Shown: positions 21,908-32,195, numbered from the stretch's first letter. The stretch: DNA of 32,986 nt from Chytridium lagenaria (GCA_025449115.1 JAHLKC010000240.1:1-32986), one strand, 5' to 3'. The notes: generated by a model from the sequence alone, not told the origin. Numbers and translations: made by a program.

Positions 21908-24533
21908 GATGGGGGCACAACCAAATATGGTGGTTTCGGTTTCTTCTACTAATCATATTTTATCGATCGTTATATCATATGAAAGCTACGAGTCGGGGCG
22001 TCATTTGCGCTACCGTCCCACGTCTCTACCGGTATACCGTCGTCGAGAGATCGCGGTTTATGTGTTGTGAGTTATACATTTGTTTGCAACCACCCCTTGT
22101 CAAAACTTGTGTACAACACCCAATGAAGGCCTCCAAGGAGGCATGAGGGATGTTGCTGCATTAGCTAGATCTATTGATCCATTGATGATCCCTGCTGGCA
22201 GGGTATTCTTTGGGTCTCGTTGACACGCGAGGGCCTTGGCCTGAGCACATAAAGGGCCTCTGTCATGGAGGCCTGGCACTGGGGTTTGTCTTTATGGCAC
22301 CCCGCCACCTTTGTCAACACTGGACTACCATCCAGTACCCTAGAACGCTTTCAGCGTTTTTATGGCTTTTAGGAGCCTTTTAGTGTATTGGATCTTACTT
22401 TTAAGTGAGATCTATATGCTTTTATCACTTCGACGCTTTTTCGATTGCGCGTTTCGCACTCATTTTTATTACTATAATTATAAAACTTTACAGGCATGTA
22501 GTGCGTAGTACTACGCAAACGGTGGTTATGGTAACGTTTCCGCCCCTATTGCTCTTGTAATCGTTAAGGAGGCAGTCTTTATTTACTGTGGTATGAGTCC
22601 TGGACTTTCACTTTTACCAAAACAGGTTACACAAAATTGGTAATGTTAACAACCAATCCCCAGGGTCCAGAGGTTATGATCTTTATGCCTGTAATCTTGA
22701 CGACCGCTGCTCCCCAGCAGTGAAACCTTAGTGATTCCGATAGCTATCGTCCAGAAGGCCGGGAAAGTCTTTTTAAATAAGTTTTAAAACAGCGTTTCGA
22801 CTTTATATGAAGCAAAGAATTTTGTCAAATCTTCGAAATAGGATATTGACTTCAATTTGAAGTCATTTATACCAACTTTAACAAATAATTCGAAGATGTA
22901 GAAATACTTTGGAAAGTCTTGGGTTTCTTTGGATCAATTCATTATTGACGACGAAATTGCCGTCGTTTTACTACTTCGTTAATTTTTATCGCGATTTTTA
23001 CTTGAAAATTTCTATACACGTAGCCCTCAATGAGGGCATCATTTTATATAGGTCTCGCTAAATGGCGACGCACCGTTCCAGACTTATAACGTTTTGAAAA
23101 ACGTCGGCATTGGACTTCAGCATTTTTGCTTGACAAATTTGTTAATTTCTTAACAACACAAATGTTTCGGGTCACCACATCCAATTAGTTGTTTCTAATA
23201 TAATAACACAATTATACCTGCCGATAATTATGTATGCAATATGTCTTACTTATGCACAGCGCAACCCTTTGCTCACTGTTTAAAACCAGGTCACTTTTGT
23301 GACTTTGAATATAACAAAGCAAATCATGGCCTCATGGAATAAGGCTTAAGGAAGGTGCTACCGTTGCCTTCTTTCATAATATGCACTACCTAATGGTAGA
23401 ATATAAAGCTTCTTATTGAAACTTTGACAATTATATAAACTTGATATTATCTTTTGTCACGGAAATGATAGCGCATCTGCATTTTATTAAAAATATGCTT
23501 TGATTATGAAGCTCAACTTGAACCGGGGCCGTTTAACAGAAGAATGATTCTGTTGGTTAAGGACACTGCTTCCTCTAGTGACTTTATTGTACTTACACTG
23601 CTGGTCAGTGTTGGTCAATGTTGCAATTATGGTTGACGTATTAACACCACATCAACAAAGCTTTATGTCTCATGTATCTTGCAATGCGTGCATGTCAATA
23701 TATTATGGCTTTGCCATTTTTCATTTTGTTGGAGACGCTTTGCGCGTACTTCCTCACCCTCCCACCCTTATGTGGATATGTGTGTGTCTACTTTAAAGAG
23801 TGGGTGAACTGTTGGAGAGTCATATTCTTGTTTGAGAATCTGAGTCAACTTATCGTTATCTGAGGATAATGTGTATAAACATAGTGATTGTGTTTCTTGT
23901 TAGTAACACCTTGATATTGGTTGTGAATAACATTAGAATATCTCACAAGATAGCAGAAGTGACCATAAACAAACCTTGACTACTAACGTCGATGCTTAAC
24001 GCGCAATGAGCAGAGATGTGGAGTAGAATAAGTTTGAATATGTATACACATCAGTTAAACTTTGTGAAGTAGTTTAAAGATGATTTATTACAACAAATTC
24101 GTTCAAGTTTGAGAGTTTCTTTCAAGCGTAAAGTGCGTTACATGAAGATAGAATGCATATTTTGTTGTACTAAGTATAGTTGTTATATTTCGAGCAGGTC
24201 TTGATACTTTGTTGTATTGAAATAATAATTACGTGACTTATCATGATAATTACGTGAATTATCGCGTTATATATATTTTGTTTACTTACTTGATTAATGT
24301 AATAGTTGCTATAAGTGCTCTGTTAATACAGTAGTCCTGATATAGACTCAAGAAGAAGTTGCTGTTGCAACTTTGGCCCATACCACAACACTTGGTTGCT
24401 ATAACACAGATTCCTTCCGCAATAGTTAGAGAATATTGGAATGGCGTGGCCAAGACAAATGTTAAAGAGTTCTTTAAACGATTAGCCATGTTGATAAGCA
24501 CGGCATACCTAAACGCGAGAAATTAGAAACTTG
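21908..24533. other. AT-rich region, no supported gene, many perfect hairpins
   Basis: Open frames are short (63-72 codons) and unlike known proteins. From 22129 to 23554 there are more than ten perfect inverted repeats with 5-8 bp arms and 0-7 nt loops, for example GCCTCC-AA-GGAGGC (22129-22142), CCCTGC-TG-GCAGGG (22190-22203), AACGCT-TTC-AGCGTT (22344-22358), GCGTAGTACTACGC (22503-22516), TGACTTCA-ATT-TGAAGTCA (22847-22865), GCCCTC-AAT-GAGGGC (23023-23037) and AACAGAA-GAATGA-TTCTGTT (23535-23554). At about 24220-24270, ATAATTACGTGA is repeated around the palindrome TTATCATGATAA. Organelle-derived DNA, a non-autonomous element or a structured transcript are all possible. Confidence 0.5.
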
Positions 24534-24849
24534 CTATACAGACGCAAGTGATAATGCTGGCTTCCAAGAGTTTTCCAGCACGGCGTCAGAAGAAGTCATA
24601 GTTCCAGACCCAGAGGCAGAACTTGACAATGGAGTTAATGTGCATGATGCCATTAACCATAATAGAGACTCACAACATTTGAATCCAATAGAACTTGTCT
24701 CTACACGTGAAGACACAGAAATAGCTAAGCATGATGATGTCCCTAGCTTTAGAAGACTTTGTATTCACTACACTATACTAGTCTATATAAGAATATATAT
24801 ATTATATCGTAAAAACTCACGAGGGACCTTGTTCTCAAGTGTGGGTGCA
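24534..24849 (+). pseudogene. possible fragment of a Copia-like polyprotein
   Basis: A plus-strand frame open through this stretch begins CYTDASDNAG, similar in DNA and protein to the RNase H start of Copia A (CYADASHACE), then becomes acidic (SEEVIVPDPEAELDNG) without a recognisable RNase H core. It runs into the L1 LTR at 24850. Only the first ten residues support the call. Confidence 0.3.
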
Positions 24850-25806
24850 TGTGAGATTATTGGATAACCTCACCAAGAGGCATGAATGCGTCGCTTATAT
24901 AGACGTCGTGCCATTATTCTTATTTTGTTGTTCCCGTTCCATTCTTTTCCCTCTCGGGGTTTTTCATAGTTTTTCCCCATAGATACGAGAGAGGTTTTTA
25001 TAGAAGGAAGGGCGGTCGACGTGGTATGCCAACTTATGACATGCTACCACGTTGGTCGAGATGCCTGTTGTTGTTATTTGATTCCCCTTTATGTATTGTT
25101 TTATTATTTGTAGAAAGTTGAATAGATTTACGTGCACCTCTGTAGTCCTGGATTGATCCCACCCATACATCCAGGCATGGCTGCCCTTGGGCCATGCTTT
25201 CTTCATTCTTCTGTTATTCAATATTGTGTTATTTAGTTGTACCTGCGGGCGCTCGGGGATTACGCCGCTGGGGGAGACTACACCTTGAACCAAGACACTT
25301 GAGTCTAAGAAGGCCTGAGCCCTGGATAGACGCCTCTGTGGCATGATTCCTTCAAAGGTTTGGGTAGTATAACCACCTCTGTTCTTTTCTTGATTGCGAT
25401 GACTGTCTATCTAGTTGCCTGTGAGTGGGAGTGCGGCATGAGCAGGGCCTTAGGTAGAAGAGATCAGATGAGAACATGTTAAAACGGCTTATTGCGGCGA
25501 TTACGAGGCCTTGTACACTACTAGGAGCGGGATGGACTCCCTCCTTGATGACCCTTCCACTCTGGCGCGTTGGATCTCCGCCTGAGTACCTTTTTTCTTC
25601 CTTTTTCCTTCCTTCCTTTCTTTCATTTAGATTAGTTTTAGAAGCAGAACCACAGCAACTTAAATCCCCGCTGTCACTAAAGGCAGAATAGGGCTTGACT
25701 CTTGATCTAGGAGTACCTCCTAGACGCTAGTCTTGTCACCTATTATGTGGTTCTCTACCTCTGTATGCCGGGGCTTAGCAGAGGGGGCCATAGAGAGAAC
25801 TTCACA
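24850..25806 (+). repeat. L1 LTR, full-length copy c (957 bp)
   Basis: Nearly identical to 9231-10186, including ends TGTGAGATT and GAACTTCACA and the TATATA box. Differences are a few substitutions and several single-base or short indels (for example TTGTTGTTATTT for TTGGTTATTT). Flanking 4-mers TGCA and CGCT do not match, so it lacks the target duplication expected of a simple solo LTR. It may be an end of a recombined or deleted element. Confidence 0.85.
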
Positions 25807-25993
25807 CGCTGCACAGGGTTTCTGGCAACGCAACGTTACCATTATCAAACCCAAATGCTTCAGGCTTTGGGGACACAATTTTTTTGACACCTGATGACTG
25901 TTTTATACTCATTGCTGATGATTCCTCTATCAACCGCAAGATCCTCTTCCGTCTTCTCTCCACCGGCGTGACACGCAATATTGAAGATTTGAC

Positions 25994-25997
25994 AAAC
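25994..25997. repeat. AAAC target-site duplication, left
   Basis: AAAC precedes TGTGAAG; the same AAAC lies at 26725-26728 after GATCACA. Confidence 0.8.
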
Positions 25998-26724
25998 TGT
26001 GAAGAATTACATTATTCACATGGCCTATGGCTTATAAGGACATTTTGTCTAAGTACGTTGAGTTCCGTTACATCCCGCGTTGACGCATATATTTACGCGT
26101 CATATTGAATCCTCCCTTCTTTTCCCTTTGGGTTTTTTAGATATACTTTTTCCCCACGTTTATAGGGTTTTTATTGAAGGAGGTGGCGCGCATATGTGCC
26201 GTTTATGATTGTGTGTGCATATGTTGTGTCTATTATTTATTTGTATTTTGTGTATTACTTCCTCCTCATTGTCAGTGTCCTTTAGCTTAGGCTTGGTCGG
26301 CTACATTCCACCTCTGATGATCCCCGGTCCGGTGATCAACGCTGCAGGCAGGTGATGAGTGAGGTTACCCTGTGCCAGCTCGTGAGGCAACGAGATCATC
26401 ACGTTCCAAAAGGTGCCATAGCAGGAAGGCAAGGAGGCTTTCAGCCATCCCCGATCGCCAGGAGACAATCTGGTGCTCATATTGGTTTATTAGCAAGGTA
26501 AGTCGACATAGAAGATACTAAACACGTTCCCTTCTCCCTTTATTAAGCAGAATCTCGCGATCACTCACCCACACCATCGCCAAACAACAACATCACTTAG
26601 ATTCAGGAGTACATCCTGTCCCTAGGTGCTCTGTGGACTTGCTCTGCTGGAGCAACTCCTTTACTCTTCTCCCCCCCCCCTAGTTGAAGCTAGGTAGGGA
26701 GGGATGGGTCCAGAGAAGATCACA
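25998..26724 (+). repeat. solo LTR d (727 bp) inserted in a receiver domain
   Basis: It starts TGTGAAGAATTACA and ends AGAAGATCACA (TGTGA/TCACA ends), with AAAC duplicated on both sides. Internally it keeps a layout similar to L1: pyrimidine-rich CTTTTCCCTTTGGGTTTTTT, CTTTTTCCCC, TATAGGGTTTTTATTGAAGG. That suggests a diverged member of the same superfamily. A C10 run lies near 26672-26681. The coding sequence around it reads through once it is removed. Confidence 0.85.
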
Positions 26725-26728
26725 AAAC
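26725..26728. repeat. AAAC target-site duplication, right
   Basis: Matches 25994-25997. Confidence 0.8.
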
Positions 26729-27221
26729 GGTCAAGAAGCCTCGTGTTGCAGCGAGACCAAGAGGATACGCAGGCACATTCATGGACCTTCAGATGCCAGT
26801 CATGGATGGGACTGAGGTGACGAGAAGGATATGGGCAATAGAGGGTGATCAAGACAAGGAGAATGCAGTAATGCCCATTGTTGCTGTGACGGCAAGCTTT
26901 GTGGAGGAGGATACGTTGAAGAGGGAGTTTGGGTCACGGCATTGGCGCCAAAACCATTTGTTAAGGCTGATACGGAAAAGATTTTGATGGAGTATGGGAT
27001 GAAATGATGAGGGGGTGGCTGTTCGTAATTTATTGGAAGAAAGCTCCATTTTTACTAGATTTATGATCCCCGTGTGCATCTCCTTCTAATTGTAGAATTT
27101 TATTGCACCGTTGTTTGAATACATATGGTCTTTTTTTCCCTATATTTGTCTGTTTTCCTTTCTTACACAAAAGGGACTACTGCAATGCGATTTTATTGAT
27201 GTACATGTATTGTTTTTTGAT

Positions 27222-27831
27222 GGATTACGTCGGAACCTGCTAAGGAGTGTGTAGCAACTCACCTGCCGAATGAACTAGCCCTGGAAAATGGATGGTGCTC
27301 AAGCGTGATACCCATACTCAACCATCAGTGTAAATGCGATGCGCTGATGAGTAGGAGGCGTGGAGGTCAGTGAAGAAGCGTTGGGTGTGAACCCGCGTCG
27401 AACGGCCTCTAGTACAGATCTTGGTGGTAGTAGCAAATATTCAAATGAGAACTTTGACGACTGAAGTGGAGAAAGGTTCCATGTGAACAGCAGTTGGACA
27501 TGGGTTAGCCAATCCTAAGAGATAGGGAAGCTCCGTTTTAATGTGCGCAATTTGCGCCGCCTATCAAAAGGGTATCCGGTTAACATTCCGGAGTGCCGAT
27601 GTGTATATTTATGCGGCAACGCAAACGAACTTTGAGATGCCGGTAGGGACCCTGGGAAGAGTTCTCTTTTCTTCTTAACCAACTATCACCCTGAAATCAG
27701 ATTATCTGGAGATGGGGTTCAATGTTGGGTAGAGCATCCCAGCTTGTGGATGTCCGGTGCGTTCCTAACGGTCCTTGAAATCCGAGGGAGATGATAATTT
27801 TCACACGGCGTCGTACTCATAACCGCAGCAG
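27222..27831 (+). rRNA. relic fragment of 25S (LSU) rRNA
   Basis: Highly conserved LSU words occur in the right order: GCTAAGGAGTGTGTAGCAAC, CACCTGCCGAATGAACTAG, GGTCGAACGGCCTC-like GTCGAACGGCCTCTAGTACA, GGTGGTAGTAGCAAATATTC, AAGGTTCCATGTGAACAGCA, GATAGGGAAGCTCCGTTTTA, TCCGGTTAACATTCCGG, TTCTTTTCTTCTTAACC and CGTACTCATAACCGCAGCAG. This is an internal piece of roughly 610 bp; both ends stop in unrelated DNA (poly-T after 27837). Differences from the LSU sequence as I remember it are frequent and include several CG to TG/CA changes, so it is a dispersed non-functional copy rather than part of an rDNA unit. Confidence 0.9.
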
Positions 27832-28046
27832 TTTGTGTCTTTTTTTTTTGTTGGGTTTTTTTTTAGCCGTTGTGCTTTCCGCGTTATTTAACTTTGATTT
27901 TCTGACAATAAACGCGTTTAGAAAAACGCGGAAGTTATTTCTCCGGTGCTGAGCATGTATCGCGCAGTTTTCTTAATAAATCGCCTAGTGTGGTAGGTAG
28001 GTAAAAGTTCGAAAACTGGCTGACAAATCAGCTCTGATCCTCCAAG

Positions 28047-28792
28047 ATGACTCTCAAGCTCTCGCTCCTTCTACCGCTCCCCAAACCCATAGAAGATCCG
28101 TCTCTCTCTCCTTCACAAACACATCCCCTTCCAAACCATCGAACTCACCAACGTGGAAGTCAGCACCTCACTTTCAACCCGCAAAGGCAGTAAAGCCACG
28201 TGCCCAGCATTAGAACTCGAGGACGGCACCATCATCTGCGACTCGTACCGCATCGCCGAGTACCTTGAGCCTATCCCGATACTCCATCCATCTTCACTGG
28301 CAGCACCACAATCCCACCCAATGAAGCAGAAATCACGTTAGGGAAAGCATATACACGGCTCATCGACGTTGGCCTCGGTGACTCTAACCCTCAATGGGCT
28401 ATATGGCTCGAACTCATTCTCCCAGAGCTCATCAACTCCCCTGTCCCCGGCACAGAAAACCACGTCTACTACACATCCAAATGGAGCCAAGCCGAGTTGC
28501 AGAATATCATGGAAACCGCTTCCGACAGATTCGCGCTTATCGAACGCGCAAAGTTGAACATTTTACGATCGCTGCTGTGTTGAGGGAACGTCCGGGGGAG
28601 TTTTTGCAGGGACGGGAACCGGGATATACGGATTTTGTGGTGTTTGGACGGTATGCTATGTGTAGGAACTGTAACCCTGTGATCGCGAAGGAGGTTTGGG
28701 AAGATACGGCGGTGGAGATTAAGGCATGGGTGGAGAGAATGGTGGAGAGGTTTCCGGAGATCAAGGGGCATTTGAGGCCGTATGACACTTGA
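28047..28792 (+). pseudogene. glutathione S-transferase-like pseudogene
   Basis: This is the inverted paralogue of the gene at 29192-29975. MTLKL is kept, then about 31 bp are missing, and a TAG at 28090-28092 stands where the gene has Trp in SPNPWKIRL. It continues as TCPALELEDGTIICDSYRIAEYL (split here: TCPALELEDG then TIICDSYRIAEYL), GLGDSNPQWAIWLELILPEL in another frame, and AAVLRERPGEFLQG to GHLRPYD and TGA in a third. One base is missing near 28567 (TTTTACGATCG; the gene has TTTTACCGATCG). The stop and the 5' deletion argue for real loss of function, beyond any sequencing error. The 3' third is far closer to the gene than the 5' part. Confidence 0.85.
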
Positions 28793-29191
28793 ACTACTTT
28801 TAACAATAATAACTTCACGACTTCTGCAAACATAACTTCCCCTTATCCTTGCCTTCGCCCTGAGGAACTTTAAATTTTAAGGCACGTTCATAAGCGCCAT
28901 GTATTTAGTTACCCGCCCATGACTCGCTTCATACTTTTTAAGTAAGACAAATAGGGTATCTAGATTGCTGCTGAGCCCCATTTAAACCCGCCTTATAAGC
29001 TCCAAACCACATCTTCCGGTTTCTGGTCTCTTCACAAGGAAAATGTGGAAAGCAATTATTGAGCTTGACGCGTTGCTTCTGATCATTTTGCGGAAAAGTA
29101 ATACATTTATTGCTTGAAGAAGTCCATCATGTTTCAACGACAACAACCATATCATACTTAACATAAATTTACAAGGCTACAAGCAACTCGC
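28793..29191. other. intergenic space between convergent GST copies
   Basis: About 400 bp with no recognisable gene; it holds the 3' ends of both copies and A/T-rich stretches that could serve for polyadenylation. Confidence 0.4.
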
Positions 29192-29975
29192 TTACAAATC
29201 ATACGGCCTCAAATGACCCCTGATCTCCGGAAACCTCTCCACCATTCTCTCCACCCATTCCATAATCTCCACCGCCGAATCCTCCCACACCTGCTTCGCC
29301 AATCCAGGGTTACAATTTCTACACATAGCATACCGTCCAAACACCACAAAATCCGTATATCCCGGTTCCCGTCCTTGCAAAAACTCCCCCGGACGTTCCC
29401 TCAACACAGCAGCGATCGGTAAAATATTCAACTTTGCACGTTCGATCAACGCGTCTCGCTCCAACGCTTTATCGGTCATGGCTTTTGTACCCTCCTGGCC
29501 CCCATTTCGCGTCGGAGGTGAGGTAGGCGTGGTTTGGTGTGAACATGGGTGCGGCGGCGATGAGATCGGGGAGGATGAGTTCAAGCCAGACCGCCCATTG
29601 CGGATCAGAGTCACCGAGTCCGAGATCGACGAGTCTTGAGAATGTTTTTCCGAGTGTGATTTCGGCTGCGGTAGGGGAATAACGGTGTTGCCTGTGAAGA
29701 TGGATGGGGTTGGGATAATTTTCTTCCAGGTATTCGGCAATGTGGTATGAGTCACAGAGGAGGGTGCCGTCTTCGAGTTCGAGGGCGGGGCATGTGGCTC
29801 TTTTTCCGTACCGAGCGGTGAGGGTGGTGCTGATGTCAATGTGGGTGACTTCGATTGTTTCAAAAGGGAGACCTTTCTGTAAGAGAGCCAAGCGAATCTT
29901 CCAGGGGTTTGGGGAGCGGTAGTAGGGATCGTGAGTGTCATGATCGAAGATGATGTCGTAGAGTTTGAGGGTCAT
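29192..29975 (-). CDS. glutathione S-transferase family protein (fungal, etherase-like?)
   Basis: Glutathione transferases conjugate glutathione to electrophiles or open ether bonds in the cytosol. It starts at the ATG at 29975. The N-terminal thioredoxin-like half has YYRSPNPWKIRLALLQKGLP (candidate catalytic Ser21), the cis-Pro in TCPALELEDG (Pro63) and the glutathione gamma-Glu contact DS (Asp75-Ser76) in LLCDSYHIAEYL. The all-helical C-terminal half includes DPQWAVWLELILPDL and YTDFVVFGRYAMCR. Two overlapping frames join in a run of five C (29499-29503, plus strand). The span of 784 nt is 3x261+1, so one G too many on the coding strand would explain the break and a corrected product would have 260 residues, a normal GST length. 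The SPN-WK-R pattern recalls GTE/etherase-type basidiomycete GSTs; that class assignment is tentative. Confidence 0.8.
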
Positions 29976-30226
29976 TGTCTTTATGGAAGAGAGAGGTAAG
30001 TGGGTAATGGTTTGAATGGGTTAATTTTTGAAGTTTTTGGTGCATGGCTTCACCACGTTGTCACTGATCACCGCACAAATGTGGATGATTCACACTAAAA
30101 AATAAAGACATGTATCCAGACACCATCATGCATGGGTTTAAGTTCCATCCATTTCGTAATATATATATTCATCTTTATTTGTGGTGGCAGCTAATGCCGT
30201 TATTGAAGAAAGCCGGAGAGTACTGT

Positions 30227-31599
30227 TTAGTTTCCGACTTGGTAAACTACCAGTGACTTGTCGTCTGAGACGGATGCGAGACGCGTGCCTTCGTCGTTGT
30301 AGGTGACACCCCAGACTTGGTCAGTGTGGTCGTCGAAGGTGTGGACGCATTGACGAGAATTGGCATCCCAGATCTTTACTTTACGATCACTTGAACTAAG
30401 GACAACGATATGAAAACACGGTCAAAATGCGTTCAAATAAATAAAACGAAAGGATTTACCCTGAAGCAAAATGGTTGGTATCGGGGCTGAACGCGACGGA
30501 GAGAACCCAAGATTGATGGCCTGATAGCGTTGCCAAACAGCTAGCATGGTGACTTTGTGGAATAGTCAGTATTGACGATAGTGGGTAGGAGGTTTACTTA
30601 CACGTCGTACATGTTAATTCGCTTATCGTCAGACGCTGTGATGAGGGTAGAGGAATCTGGGGAGAATGCTAACGATCTCACAGGTTGAGCGTGACCTAGC
30701 AAGGAGTCAGTATCTCTACAAAAAAGCTAAGGTGTACCGGGTAAAGAGTGAAGGAGTTTTTGTGTAGGTACGTCAAAAATGTGGATAGATCCGTTTTCTG
30801 CGCCGGACGCAATGTACATGCCATTAGGGCTCTAGTAAAAGCATTTAACGAGACATAAAAAAAGATGTGAGCTTACATATGCGACGGACATGACGAATTT
30901 CCCCCTGGTTTCCAAAGGTTTTTCTTTTTCACCAGTCTCGACCGTCCAAACGTTGACGAGACCGGAGTGGGTACCGGCAATAATTTGACGTCCATCTGGA
31001 GAAAAGGCGGCTGTCCATGCTTCGACTGGTTTTCAAGGTTATATTTAAAAATGCGAACGGGAGGTGGAGTACCTGGGCCAGCATCAATGGTTCTAACGAG
31101 GTTGTGAGTAGCAAGATCCCAGATACGTATTTGACTGTCAAGAGATGTAGAGATTCCAACTATGAATGATCAGTTAATTGGCGTTTAAAAGATATGTCTT
31201 ACATTGACCAGATGGGCTGGCGTCTACGGATACGACTCCGAGCTGATGTCCGTCAAAAGTATGCGTGTTTGTAACCGCTTCCCCATGCCTTTAAAAAAAA
31301 TGTTAAACTCAATGAGTGAACTAATTTAACTACAATTAGAAGTATGGATATGTTTATACCAAAGTTTTACGGTTTCGTCAACGGATCCGGTGAGAATCTT
31401 GTTTCCCCGTTTCGTCCAAGCCACAGACCAAATGCCGTCATCATGGGCTGGAAATTGCAATGGTTTTAGCATTGATAAACAATAACACGATGGTACGATA
31501 GCATACCAAATTGTCTGCATTAAGCGATGAAAGAAAGCCCTTACCGTCCTTGACGACTTTTAACGTTGTAAACTGGTAGTTTTGAAATGAATGCGGCAT
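30227..31599 (-). CDS. SKI8: WD40 protein SKI8/WDR61 (superkiller / PAF-associated), nine exons
   Basis: SKI8 is the WD40 partner of the cytoplasmic SKI RNA-decay complex. In several eukaryotes the same protein works in meiotic recombination and with the PAF1 transcription complex. Exons (minus): 31599-31545, 31447-31360, 31288-31203, 31159-31073, 31025-30877, 30831-30738, 30695-30602, 30552-30460 and 30395-30227, all GT-AG. They sum to 915 nt, 304 codons plus TAA, close to the roughly 305 of animal WDR61. Landmarks: [100 protein letters not shown] and [11 protein letters not shown], giving about seven WD repeats. No frameshift or stop appears, unlike most of the window, so it looks functional. 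Confidence 0.92.
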
Positions 31600-32195
31600 G
31601 AGTTTTGGATGTAACGGGATTAGTGAATTCGAAGAGTAAAGAGCTCATCCCAATCTCCTGCTCTCACAACGCATACTCGCAAAAGAATTACGCTGTTTGA
31701 GAGACGCAGAGACAGAGCAGTAAGCTTGACTGAGAGTTGTCACTCACATTGCCCATATTTCAGCTATGAATATTTGTGTAACGTTATTGGATTCTGAATA
31801 TTTTTTTTGATGGAACAGAAGTCGACGCTCTACCTAGTTCAAGTGAGATCCCTATGTGTTCTGACTATAGCGATAGAATTCTGATGTCAAAGATATTACT
31901 CGAGTGTGTATGGGGATAGCGACTTTTGAACACTGATCTTTGATGCTCCCTCGTCTTTATTAAAAATAAAATAACGAATGCACGTAATAGCATAACCATA
32001 AAAGAATGTGCGTCTACTCTTGTGGACGAATTACGATATTTTTTACGCTTTCATTTGCAGTGCATATTCATAATGTGAACTTTTGATGCAGTAATATGCT
32101 CAAAATTATTGAAAGTATTATTGCTGATAATAGTACTCAGACTTGTCAGCTTCATTTGCGTTCGAACAAAACAACAAACACTGCTCATAACACCA
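31600..32195. other. divergent promoter region between SKI8 and the right-edge gene
   Basis: About 600 bp, AT-rich in its right part (from about 31960), with no supported gene. The genes on either side are transcribed away from it, so both promoters should lie here. Confidence 0.5.

Larger units (their letters stand above)
25885..27007 (+). pseudogene. receiver domain of a hybrid histidine kinase, split by an LTR
   Basis: The first half reads CFILIADDSSINRKILFRLL (25900-25960) with the acidic pair of a receiver and ends at IEDLTN. The second half begins after 26728 with GQEA, then GTFMDLQMPVMDGTEVTRRI (26775-26830; phospho-Asp in MDLQMP), VMPIVAVTASFVEEDTLKRE (26870-26930) and, after a one-base slip, LAPKPFVKADTEKIL with TGA at 27005-27007. 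A 727-bp LTR lies between the halves, and removing it with one AAAC copy restores ...TNGQEA, matching HK1 VNGLEAV. The catalytic Asp and the KP are kept. The rest of the kinase is absent upstream of the L1 LTR at 25806. It could be the 3' end of HK3. Confidence 0.8.

Noticed and set aside
23578..23863. Hydrophobic short frames as membrane proteins
   Set aside because: They are only 63-72 codons, overlap in different frames and resemble nothing known; chance reading of T-rich DNA is likelier.
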